From Oscillospiraceae bacterium (GTDB lineage Bacteria > Bacillota > Clostridia > Oscillospirales > Ruminococcaceae), in NCBI GenBank assembly GCA_017828835.1, contig JAGAEK010000118.1, positions 1 through 10,926 on the forward strand: DNA of 10,926 bases. Reading direction: 5' to 3'. Under the pieces are notes generated by a model that saw only the letters and a program-made list of their open reading frames with translations, was not told where the DNA came from and searched no databases. The position numbers and the translations under genes are program-made. Positions 1 through 7,400 of the stretch are shown here, piece by piece. How positions within the stretch are numbered: the first letter of the stretch is position 1; every line of letters starts with the position of its first letter.

Positions 1-135
1 GATAAGCGTGCTCTTTCCGGCTCCGGATTTTCCGACTATAAAAACGAACTCCCCGTCGTTTATCCTCAAATTCATTCCGTCAAGCGCAATCGTCCCGTTA
101 GGATATTTCTTGCTAACAGATATAAATTCTACCAC
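1..135 (-). CDS. ftsE: FtsE, cell-division ABC transporter ATP-binding protein (N-terminal part only)
   Basis: FtsE is the cytoplasmic ATPase of the FtsEX complex, which uses ATP to drive FtsX and so activate peptidoglycan hydrolases at the cell wall. My translation of the minus strand gives 45 residues: VVEFISVSKKYPNGTIALDG, then a segment ending FVFIVGKSGAGKSTLI. The Walker A motif GKSGAGKS at about residues 36-43, preceded by GEFVFIVG and by YPNGTIALDG, is the typical FtsE signature and separates it from most other ABC ATPases. The rest of the gene (signature motif, Walker B) lies left of the window. The start is a GTG at 133-135, chosen because a near-consensus Shine-Dalgarno site, AAGGCGGTG, lies five bases upstream. 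In Firmicutes ftsX normally follows; that cannot be seen here. The upstream regulator is on the same strand 65 bases away, so co-transcription is possible. Confidence 0.87.
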   Translation of the reverse strand, partial: MVEFISVSKKYPNGTIALDGMNLRINDGEFVFIVGKSGAGKSTLI

Positions 136-140
136 TTGTA

Positions 141-149
141 CACCGCCTT
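141..149 (-). promoter_or_regulatory. Ribosome binding site of ftsE
   Basis: The minus strand reads AAGGCGGTG, one mismatch from the ideal AAGGAGGTG, five bases before the GTG at 133-135. This site decides the start codon: the only other nearby GTG lies inside the site itself and leads to a stop within five codons. Confidence 0.7.
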
Positions 150-161
150 AAAATTCATAAT

Positions 162-185
162 GCGGCGACGCCTGAAAAGCGCCGC
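162..185 (-). other. GC-rich inverted repeat between the regulator and ftsE (possible attenuator)
   Basis: On the minus strand GCGGCG (180-185) can pair with CGCCGC (162-167) across a 12-base loop. No run of T follows (the next bases are ATTATGAATTTT), so it is not a convincing intrinsic terminator. It sits just after the regulator stop and before the ftsE ribosome binding site. It could reduce read-through, mark a 3' end, or be chance. Confidence 0.25.
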
Positions 186-200
186 CGTCACTGTTGTTTT

Positions 201-1292
201 TTAGTATTTCATGGGATTTGCGGAAAGATATTTCTTGACCATGAGCGCAACTTTGAACACTATGGCATGGTCAAACTCTCTCAGATCGAGTCCGGTCAGC
301 TTCTTGATCTTCTCCAATCTGTATACTAACGTATTTCTGTGTACAAACAATTTCCTCGATGTTTCCGAAACGTTAAGATTGTTCTCAAAAAACTTCTGGA
401 TGGTAAACAAAGTCTCATGATCAAGACTCTCTATCGACCCCTTCTTGAACACCTCTTTCAAAAACGTCTCGCAAAGTGTCGTCGGAAGCTGATATATCAG
501 TCTCGCTATCCCGAGATTGTTATAGCTCACTATCGACTTTTCACTGTCGAAAACTTTTCCGACTTCAAGCGCTACCTGTGCCTCTTTGAAGGATTTCGCA
601 AGATCCTTGATCCCCTCTACCACGGTTCCGATCCCTATAAGCGCGTGAGTGTAGAACTCGCTGCCGAGCGTATCGACTATGGAATGCGCAAGCTTCTCGA
701 TGTTTGCGCTGTCTATCCCGTTCTTTATCTCTTTGACAAGAACTATATCGCTCTCGTTTATGTTGAACACAAAATCTTTCTGCTTGTCCGGGAACAGATT
801 CTGGATAACGTCGAACGCGGATATGTCGGTCGCCGATACTATCCTTATAAGCAACGCGACCCTGCTCACCTCAACGTTGAAATGAAGCTCTCTCGCTTTT
901 ATGAATATATCTCCGGGCAAAATATTTTCCAATATGAGATTCTTAACAAAATTGTTTCTGTCGTATTTATCGTCGTAATACTCTTTTATGCTCGTCAGCG
1001 ATACCGCGAGTACTCCGCAAAGTTTCGCCGCCATATCGTCAGTTCCTTCGACAAACACCGCATAGTCAGGTCTGACTCTCGTCCCGAACGGCTTATATGT
1101 ATATCCCTCTCTGACAAACATATCTCCGTTGTCTCTGTCGCTGAGGTCCAATAACAGATATTCGTTCCGTTCCCCTATCTTCGTCAAATCGCTGCACGCT
1201 ACGGTCGTCGCCGTGTCGTCTACTACTCCGACCCTTCTGTCAAGAGTATCTCTCATTTGATGCAGTACGCTCTGAAACAATCTGTTAGACAT
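201..1292 (-). CDS. PucR/CdaR-type transcriptional regulator with C-terminal helix-turn-helix
   Basis: This 363-residue cytoplasmic protein is probably a DNA-binding regulator. The C-terminal end (about residues 292-355) matches the PucR C-terminal HTH: NVSETSRKLFVHRNTLVYRL followed by EKIKKLTGLDL and the usual final helix (HAIVFKVALMV). The N-terminal 40 residues (FQSVLHQMRDTLDRRVGVVD, then ACSDLTKIGE) resemble the sensory domain of sugar-diacid regulators such as CdaR. The middle (about 130-260) could be the degenerate GGDEF-like domain common in this family; that part is inference. The ATG at 1290-1292 has a strong Shine-Dalgarno site on the minus strand (GAAGGAGAAG, 1298-1307). ftsE follows 65 bases downstream on the same strand, and the flippase gene diverges upstream. 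No diacid-use genes are in view, so the ligand and targets are unknown; the CdaR name should not be read as function. Autoregulation or control of ftsEX is possible. Confidence 0.85.
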   Translation of the reverse strand: MSNRLFQSVLHQMRDTLDRRVGVVDDTATTVACSDLTKIGERNEYLLLDLSDRDNGDMFVREGYTYKPFGTRVRPDYAVFVEGTDDMAAKLCGVLAVSLTSIKEYYDDKYDRNNFVKNLILENILPGDIFIKARELHFNVEVSRVALLIRIVSATDISAFDVIQNLFPDKQKDFVFNINESDIVLVKEIKNGIDSANIEKLAHSIVDTLGSEFYTHALIGIGTVVEGIKDLAKSFKEAQVALEVGKVFDSEKSIVSYNNLGIARLIYQLPTTLCETFLKEVFKKGSIESLDHETLFTIQKFFENNLNVSETSRKLFVHRNTLVYRLEKIKKLTGLDLREFDHAIVFKVALMVKKYLSANPMKY

Positions 1293-1366
1293 TTAAACTT
1301 CTCCTTCACTCGAATTTTCGTCCGATCTGTCGTTCGATATTCTGCCTTATTTTTTGTCTGTATTCT

Positions 1367-1395
1367 ATTTTAACCGCATTTCCGACGGATTTCAA
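1367..1395 (-). promoter_or_regulatory. Sigma-A-type promoter for the PucR-type regulator
   Basis: The minus strand carries TTGAAA (1390-1395) and TAAAAT (1367-1372) separated by exactly 17 bases, each one mismatch from consensus. An A/T-rich stretch (about 1398-1440) lies just upstream of the -35 and could act as an UP element. The predicted leader is roughly 70 bases to the ATG at 1292. Confidence 0.6.
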
Positions 1396-1486
1396 GTAAT
1401 TTTACTCATTTTATTTTATTTTTTTACTATACTACGGTTAGTTTTAATATTATATATACCTTTTGCCTTTAAATTTTATTGAACGA

Positions 1487-1516
1487 TCGATATTTTTATT
1501 TTTGCCGCCATATAAT
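1487..1516 (+). promoter_or_regulatory. Probable promoter for the SpoVB-like flippase
   Basis: A perfect -10 TATAAT lies at 1511-1516, 37 bases before the ATG at 1554. The best -35 is TCGATA at 1487-1492, a four-of-six match with an 18-base spacer, so the -35 is weak. A better-looking TTGAAC at 1479-1484 is too far away (26-base spacer). The ribosome site that follows is modest: GAGG at 1542-1545. Confidence 0.5.
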
Positions 1517-1553
1517 TTACCGTTGAACTTCTGAAAGCGACGAGGATATCGAA

Positions 1554-3107
1554 ATGAAAGTCAAACGCCACCCGATCATTCTGAATTTTTTGATAATGAG
1601 CGCCGTCTCCGTAACGCTTCGTACGTCGGACGTCTTTTTCGGCGCGTATACCTCGGCAAAACTCGGTCTCGACGGCGTCGGCCTCTATTCGATGATACTC
1701 AGCGTCTATTCGTTTGCGATAACTCTCGCCTCTTCCGGCCTCAATCTGACCGTTACCCGCGCCGTCGCAAAAGCGGCGTCCGGAAAAAACCGCGAAGATA
1801 TGAAACGATGCGTTATCCTTTGCTGTGTTTTCGGACTTGTTCTCGGATCCGCCGCCGCGTCTCTGTTATATATCTTTTCCGGAAATATTGCCGTTCTGTT
1901 CATAAAAAATCCGGTCGCCGCAGTCTCTTTGAAGATCCTTGCTCTGAGTCTGCCGTTTATGGCGTTGTCTTCTTGTATGAGAGGATATCTCGTCGCTTCA
2001 GGCAAAACCTCGATAACCGTCGTCGGCGATATCGCAGAACAGGTCTCTCAGATCGTATCATCGGTTTTGATAATATCCGTAAACCTCAGTCCGTCGCTCG
2101 AATTTTCCTGCGCGGCGCTGTCGTCGGGTGCGGTCGTCTCGGAAATCACCGTCTTCATTTATTTTGCCTTCGCCTGCGTTATCGGAAGAAAAATAAAATT
2201 CGATTTCCGTATTTTTTCATCCGACGTTAAAGCCCCGCTCAAAGAGATACTTGCAGTATGTATACCGTCAGCTCTCAGCTATTATCTCCGCTCGGCCATA
2301 GTCGCCGCGGAAAACCTCCTTATACCTCACGGCCTCAACGCTTTTTCCTCTTCCTCTTCAGTCGGTCTTTCACAGTACGGCGCTGTGAAAGGTATGGCTC
2401 TGCCGGTCATTTCTTTCCCTTCCTCCCTGATCGCTCCGCTCGGAGTATTGCTGATCCCGGAAATTTCCCGCGCGGCTTGCGAAAAAAACCGTTTCCGTAT
2501 CTCGAACCTCGCTTCGCGCTCGCTCAAATGCGTTATCGCTTATTCGATCTTTATCACGTTCAGCTTCTTCTTTTTCGGACCCGATTTGGGTACGCTGCTT
2601 TATAATAACGATATCTCCGGAGACTACATAAAGATCCTCGCCCCCTGCGCCCCCCTCATATACCTCGATTTTATCACCGACTGCCTTCTGAAAGGTCTCG
2701 GCGAACAGATAAACTCACTGAAATACAACACCGCCGAAGCGGTCTACAGAGTGGTGCTCGTTTTCTTTCTCGTTCCGCGCTTCGGTATCGCGGCTTACTT
2801 TTTCATAATAATTTCAGGCTCGCTCCTGAACGTTTTTCTCAGTATGCGCCGCCTTATAACGATAACGGATATACCCGTAAATCCGCTCAGGGATATCGTT
2901 TTTCCCGCCGTTATCGCTTTTTTGCCGAACTATGCCGCCTATACGGTTTTAAACCTGCTGCGTACCGGCTCCGCGCCGCTGCTCATCTTTGTCCCGATCC
3001 TGTCGTCAGCTTTCGTTTTTCTCCTCATCTACGCAAAATACGCCCGCAAAGCTCTCGCCGTTTCGGTATCGGCAACGACAAAAACGCCGCTGTCAAATCG
3101 AAATTGA
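1554..3107 (+). CDS. SpoVB/MurJ-like lipid-linked oligosaccharide flippase (MOP superfamily)
   Basis: A 517-residue polytopic membrane protein with about 12-14 hydrophobic segments across its length, for example near residues 42-65, 83-107, 115-136, 178-200, 410-430, 450-467 and 473-494. Family features are the early GLDGVGLYSMILSVYSFAIT (38-57), MRGYLVASGKT (122-132), MALPVISFPSSLIAPLGVLL then IPEISRA (281-307), and GLGEQINSLKYNTAEAVYRV (381-400). These and the length, nearly that of Bacillus SpoVB, point to the SpoVB branch of the MurJ/MATE-like flippases. Such proteins move undecaprenyl-linked wall or polysaccharide precursors across the membrane; SpoVB is needed for spore cortex. Clostridia often carry several paralogues, so the exact substrate and any role in sporulation are not settled; an exporter of another lipid-linked glycan is the main alternative. 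It is transcribed alone, diverging from the regulator and converging on metK. The last codons and stop lie within the terminator hairpin. Confidence 0.82.
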   Translation: MKVKRHPIILNFLIMSAVSVTLRTSDVFFGAYTSAKLGLDGVGLYSMILSVYSFAITLASSGLNLTVTRAVAKAASGKNREDMKRCVILCCVFGLVLGSAAASLLYIFSGNIAVLFIKNPVAAVSLKILALSLPFMALSSCMRGYLVASGKTSITVVGDIAEQVSQIVSSVLIISVNLSPSLEFSCAALSSGAVVSEITVFIYFAFACVIGRKIKFDFRIFSSDVKAPLKEILAVCIPSALSYYLRSAIVAAENLLIPHGLNAFSSSSSVGLSQYGAVKGMALPVISFPSSLIAPLGVLLIPEISRAACEKNRFRISNLASRSLKCVIAYSIFITFSFFFFGPDLGTLLYNNDISGDYIKILAPCAPLIYLDFITDCLLKGLGEQINSLKYNTAEAVYRVVLVFFLVPRFGIAAYFFIIISGSLLNVFLSMRRLITITDIPVNPLRDIVFPAVIAFLPNYAAYTVLNLLRTGSAPLLIFVPILSSAFVFLLIYAKYARKALAVSVSATTKTPLSNRN

Positions 3108-3126
3108 CAACGGCGCTTTATTTTTT
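3080..3126. terminator. Bidirectional intrinsic terminator between the flippase gene and metK
   Basis: CGCCGCTGTCAA (3085-3096) pairs with TTGACAACGGCG (3104-3115), a 12-position stem with one C-A mismatch and a 7-base loop ATCGAAA. On the plus strand it is followed by CTTTATTTTTT (3116-3126). On the minus strand the same stem is followed by TTTTTG (AAAAA at 3080-3084), so it can also end metK transcripts, whose stop lies 27 bases before the stem. The flippase stop codon TGA (3105-3107) lies in the right arm. Confidence 0.85.
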
Positions 3127-3142
3127 CCGTACTCGCGGCAAA

Positions 3143-4321
3143 TCATTTCACCGCTTCGAGCAGTTCTTTCGTTTTATCCGTCTCTTCCCACTTTACTTTC
3201 AGATCTTCTCTTCCCATGTGGCCGTAACTTGCAAGACTTCTGTATATCGGTCTGCGAAGCTCCAGTTTGTCTATTATCGCGGAAGGTCTGAAATCAAACA
3301 CCTTTTTCAACGCCTCTGCAAGCTTTTCGTCGCTCACCTTTCCCGTTCCGAACGTATCGACGAACACAGAGACCGGGTGCGCGACTCCGATCGCATAGGC
3401 GAGCTCGACCTCGCATTTATCGGCAAGGTGAGCCGCAACGACGTTTTTCGCGGCGTATCTCGCCATATAAGCGGCACTCCTGTCGACTTTCGTCGGGTCT
3501 TTTCCCGAAAACGCGCCGCCGCCGTGCCTTGAATATCCGCCGTAAGTGTCGACTATGATCTTTCTTCCCGTAAGTCCGCTGTCTCCCTGCGGTCCGCCCA
3601 CGACGAATCTCCCCGTCGGGTTTATGAAAAATTTAGTTTTTTCGTCGATAAACTCACCCGGTATTACCGCGTAAGCAACTTTTTCGAGTATATCTTCTCT
3701 GAGACGCTCAATATCGACGTCAGCCGAATGCTGCGCCGAAATAACGACCGTGTCGACCCTCACAGGTCTTCCGTCTTCGTATTCGACCGTCGCCTGCGTT
3801 TTTCCGTCCGGCTTCAAATACGGCAGTTCTCCGCTCTTCCTGACCTCCGCCAGCCTTTTAGCGAGACGGTGTGCGAGAGATATCGGAAGCGGCATAAGCT
3901 CCGGCGTTTCGTTGCAAGCGTAGCCGAACATCATTCCCTGATCTCCGGCACCGTTTTTATCGTATCTGTCGGTATCGTTTTCGGATTTCGCTTCAAGCGA
4001 CCGGTCGACCCCGAGCGCTATATCCGCCGACTGCTCGTCGATCGAAGTTATTATGGCACAGGATTCTCCGTCAAAACCTTCTCCTTCGGTATATCCTATG
4101 TCCTTTATGACTCCTCTCGCGATCTTCGGTATATCTATATAGCAACTCGTCGTTATTTCACCCATTATAAATACCATTCCGGTCGTCGCCGTGGCTTCAC
4201 ATGCTACTCTCGCATCAGGATCCTTCGCAAGTATGGCGTCAAGGACCGCATCCGAAATCTGATCGCATACTTTGTCAGGATGACCTTCGGTGACCGACTC
4301 CGACGTAAAAAAGTATTTCAT
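3143..4321 (-). CDS. metK: S-adenosylmethionine synthase (methionine adenosyltransferase)
   Basis: MetK makes S-adenosylmethionine from methionine and ATP, releasing phosphate and diphosphate; it works in the cytoplasm and supplies the methyl donor and polyamine precursor. The 392-residue length is normal for the bacterial family. Visible signatures are FTSESVTEGHPDK at 5-17 (ATP site; His14 and Asp16 catalytic region), GAGDQGMMFGYA at 124-135, and the phosphate-binding GGGAFSGKDPTKVDRSAAY at 267-285. Both PROSITE-type motifs are intact, so the enzyme should be active. Between residues 106 and 123 there is a short charged loop (SLEAKSENDTDRYDKN), the usual variable spot before GAGDQG. The ATG at 4319-4321 follows a GAGGAG Shine-Dalgarno site at 4329-4334. 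The gene is monocistronic, with its own strong promoter and a shared terminator, and diverges from addBA. Confidence 0.98.
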   Translation of the reverse strand: MKYFFTSESVTEGHPDKVCDQISDAVLDAILAKDPDARVACEATATTGMVFIMGEITTSCYIDIPKIARGVIKDIGYTEGEGFDGESCAIITSIDEQSADIALGVDRSLEAKSENDTDRYDKNGAGDQGMMFGYACNETPELMPLPISLAHRLAKRLAEVRKSGELPYLKPDGKTQATVEYEDGRPVRVDTVVISAQHSADVDIERLREDILEKVAYAVIPGEFIDEKTKFFINPTGRFVVGGPQGDSGLTGRKIIVDTYGGYSRHGGGAFSGKDPTKVDRSAAYMARYAAKNVVAAHLADKCEVELAYAIGVAHPVSVFVDTFGTGKVSDEKLAEALKKVFDFRPSAIIDKLELRRPIYRSLASYGHMGREDLKVKWEETDKTKELLEAVK

Positions 4322-4341
4322 AACAATTCTCCTCTTTTTTT

Positions 4342-4361
4342 AAAAGCAATACTCGGCTTTT
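4342..4361 (-). other. Small hairpin in the metK leader
   Basis: On the minus strand AAAAGC (4356-4361) can pair with GCTTTT (4342-4347) across an 8-base loop. With the predicted start near 4363 it would lie at the very 5' end of the metK transcript, followed by an A-run and the GAGGAG ribosome site. Only two of six pairs are G-C, so it is weak. It might stabilise the 5' end of the mRNA or be chance. Confidence 0.25.
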
Positions 4362-4369
4362 CTCCTGGT

Positions 4370-4399
4370 ATTATACTATTTCGCCGTATTATTTGTCAA
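4370..4399 (-). promoter_or_regulatory. Consensus sigma-A promoter of metK
   Basis: The minus strand has a perfect -35 TTGACA (4394-4399) and a perfect -10 TATAAT (4370-4375) with an 18-base spacer. Transcription should begin near 4363, leaving a leader of only about 40 bases before the ATG at 4321, which suggests strong expression. Confidence 0.8.
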
Positions 4400-4436
4400 C
4401 CGTCCCGTTATTGTAGTTCCATTATTCTTTCAGTTA

Positions 4437-4445
4437 TGCTATAAT
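4437..4445 (+). promoter_or_regulatory. Extended -10 promoter of addBA
   Basis: TGCTATAAT combines a perfect -10 (4440-4445) with a TG one base upstream, the extended -10 form. No good -35 is present at 17-18 bases (TTCCAT at 4417-4422 matches only two positions). The ATG at 4478 is 32 bases downstream, giving a leader of about 25 bases that contains the GGAGGG ribosome site (4467-4472). Confidence 0.6.
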
Positions 4446-4477
4446 GGTATCACAGACTCGTATTTTGGAGGGATAAT

Positions 4478-7400
4478 ATGCTTAAAGAGATTCTGGGTAC
4501 CGCCGGGACCGGCAAAACTTATACCGTTCGCAACATGATCTTAAACAAAGCTTCGGACGGTAAAAAATGTATGCTGATAGTTCCGGAGCAGTATTCATAC
4601 GAAAGCGAAAAAGCGCTTCAGTCCGTTTTGGGTCCCTCTCTTTCAAAATACGTCGAGATACTCAGCTTCAAACGGCTGTCGAACAATATCCTTTCTTCTT
4701 TCCCGGGATATCAAAATCAGCAGCTCGATCAAAGCGGTAAGCTGCTCGCCATGAGCGTCGCGCTGCTCCAGCTTTCCGATTCTCTCTCATTCTATTCCTC
4801 AAAAATACATAACGGCTCTTTCGCCTTCGAACTCGTCTCGGTATCGGACGAGCTCAAAAACGCGGGCGTTTCGCCAGACGAACTGAGGTCTCTTTCCGAA
4901 CAGACCTCTATGAGATCGATGAGAGATAAATTCTCGGAACTCGCGCTTATTTCCGATTGCTTCAACTCGATAGTCGCGGAAACCGGCTTCGATCCCTCCG
5001 ACGAAATATTGAGAGCCTGCAAAATACTCGATTCACACCCCGATTATTTTTGCGGCGTCAACGTTTTTATCGATTCCTTCTCCGGTTTTACCTTCGCGGA
5101 ATCGCTGATGACGGAACGTATACTCGCTTCCGCGGATTCGGTCACCGCCGCTTTCGAATGTGAATCCCTGAACGACGGCAAAAATTCGATTTTCGCAGAA
5201 CCTTCCCGATCAGCCGCGCACCTTGTATCGATCTGCAAAAGACTTTCCGTTCCCGCAGCGGTACCGACCGTTCTCAAAGAACAAAAACGCTTTCACTGCG
5301 AAGATCTCGCTTTCCTCGAAAAAAACGTTATGCGTATGAGGCCCTGCAAGTTTCAGAAAACTCTGCCTCAAAGCTCGATCTCGATACATAATTGCCCGAA
5401 TATTTATTCGGAAGCCGAATTTATTTGCGAAAATATCATCGACCTCGTCAGAAACAAGGGCCTGAGGTACCGCGATATCGCCGTTATCTCAAGAGCTCAC
5501 GAAACTTATGCAGACCCTCTTTTCACCGCTTTCGAAAAATACGGTATACCCTTCTTCGACGACCGGCGTATACCTGCGGCTTCAAAACCCCTCTTCTCTT
5601 TGATACTGTCCGCCGCGCAGATCGTTTGCTTCGGTTTCAATACCGAATCGGTACTGCGCCTCATAAAGACCGGATTCTTCGACTTTTCAGACTCGGATAT
5701 TGGCGAACTCGAAAATTATTGCTATATCTGGAATATAGACGGCAAAGCGTGGCTCTCGCCTTTTTCGGGTAATCCGAAGGGCTTCGAGGTCATGTCCGAA
5801 AAAGATTCCGAAAACCTCGAAAAACTCAACGGTATGCGGAAAAAGATCGTTGCGCCGCTATACGATTTCAAAAACGCAGTTACCGGCGGCAACGGAGAAA
5901 CTTTCGCCGCGGGAATATATAACTATCTCGAAAGGATCGGCGCGAAAAACTCCTGCGTAAAGCTCATGGAGACTTTTTCGGGTATGGGCGAACGCAAGCT
6001 TGCCGACGAGTTCCCCGCGGTATGGGATATCGCCGTCCGCGCCCTCGATCAGTTCGCCTTCGCTCTGAAAAACGTATCGGCTCCGCCCGACAAAATGTAT
6101 GAGCTCTTATACAGCGTTATCGCTCACCTCGATATCGCCGATATACCGCATTACGTCGACGAGATCGTCTGCGGTTCCGCGGACAGGATACGCCCCGGCG
6201 AGATCAAAGCCGCTTTCGTTATCGGTCTCAACGAAGGCGTTTTTCCTCCGAAACAATCCGATTCCGGTGTGTTCTCGGGCGTCGACCGCGACTTTCTCGT
6301 CCAGCACGGCTTTCAGATAACTCCGAGCGCTCAGCAAAAAATGCAGACCGAACGCTTCTACCTTTACAAAGCGCTGACTATACCTTCGGATCTTCTTTAT
6401 CTCAGCTTTTCAAAATACGATATCGACGGCTCGGTATTACGCCCTTCGTTCATTATCGACGAGATCTGCCGCTGTTTTCCGAACCTTGAACCGTCAGAGT
6501 TCGTCAAGGATCCGGAAAACTCGATATGTAACGACAAGACCGCGTTTTATCTCTATTCTTCGATCCGTAACTCAAAAACCGAGCTTGCCGCTTCGTTGAA
6601 AGAGTATCTTATGAATACGGATTTCCGCAGCCGCGTGATATCTTTTTCATACGACAACGATCCCGCCGCTTTCGAGCTGAAAGACCCTTCCGTCCCGAAA
6701 GCTCTTATCGGACGCAAACTTTATCTCTCGCCCTCGAACATCGATCGTTTCCACGAATGTAAATTCCGTTATTTTTGTCAGGATATGATGAAAATACGTA
6801 CGCTGAACAAAGCCGATATGTCCTACCTCGAGATCGGTAAGCTGATACATTTTTACCTCGAAACGCTGCTGAAAAAATACGGCGTCGAAGAACTTATCTC
6901 GCTCGAAAGCTCCGTTATCGCCGCCGATATCGAACGGCTCTCAGAAGAATATTTCAACTCGAAAATGGGCGGCGATTTCAACAAGTCGGAGCGGTTCAAA
7001 TATTTCTATAACAATATCTCCGATACCGTCTTCAACATCATCTCCAGACTCATCGCGGAATTTTCACAGTGTAAATTCATACCCGTCGATTTCGAGCTGA
7101 CTATCGGAGATTCTTCAAACGACGTACCGTCGATAAAACTGTTTGCAAAAGACGGTACTCCCGTGATCGTCAAAGGTACCGTTGACAGAGTCGACGTCTT
7201 CGAACAGAACGGCGACAAATACGTCCGTATCGTTGACTATAAATCCGGTGCGAAAAAGTTTTCGCTCGAAGACGTGTATTACGGCCTGAACCTGCAGATG
7301 CTAGTCTATATGTTCTCGATCTGCGAGACCTCGAACCCGAAATATAAAAACTCAAAACCCGCCGGTATCCTCTATATGCCGTCGGTCAATCCTTCCGCCG

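Larger units (their letters stand above)
1293..1553. other. Divergent intergenic region, AT-rich
   Basis: These 261 bases separate the regulator and the flippase gene. The core (about 1395-1515) is strongly AT-rich and holds the two outward promoters. Short inverted repeats such as CGAATTTTCG (1310-1319) are present, but none is long enough to call an operator. No small ORF or RNA gene is supported. Confidence 0.6.

Noticed and set aside
162..185. Intrinsic terminator after the PucR-type regulator
   Set aside because: The inverted repeat is short, with a 12-base loop and no T-run on the minus strand, so it is listed only as a possible attenuator.
339..1154. Plus-strand open frame of 271 codons opposite the PucR-type regulator
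   Set aside because: It lies fully antisense to a clearly recognisable gene, has no convincing ribosome site, and its arginine- and tyrosine-rich translation is what the opposite strand's codon bias would give.
1479..1516. TTGAAC with TATAAT as the flippase promoter
   Set aside because: The spacer would be 26 bases, outside the workable range, so only the -10 with a weaker -35 is reported.
1808..2605. Two plus-strand frames inside the flippase gene in a different phase
   Set aside because: They overlap a strong membrane-protein gene, are Arg/Phe-rich, and show no domain or ribosome site of their own.
3728..4444. Plus-strand open frame of 238 codons opposite metK and crossing the metK promoter
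   Set aside because: metK is certain on the other strand; the antisense product has no recognisable domain and is very rich in Arg, Tyr and Phe, typical of a shadow frame.
4322..4477. SAM-I riboswitch upstream of metK
   Set aside because: The interval is 156 bases and is shared with the addB promoter; the metK promoter leaves about 40 bases of leader, and I see no multi-stem layout of that riboswitch.
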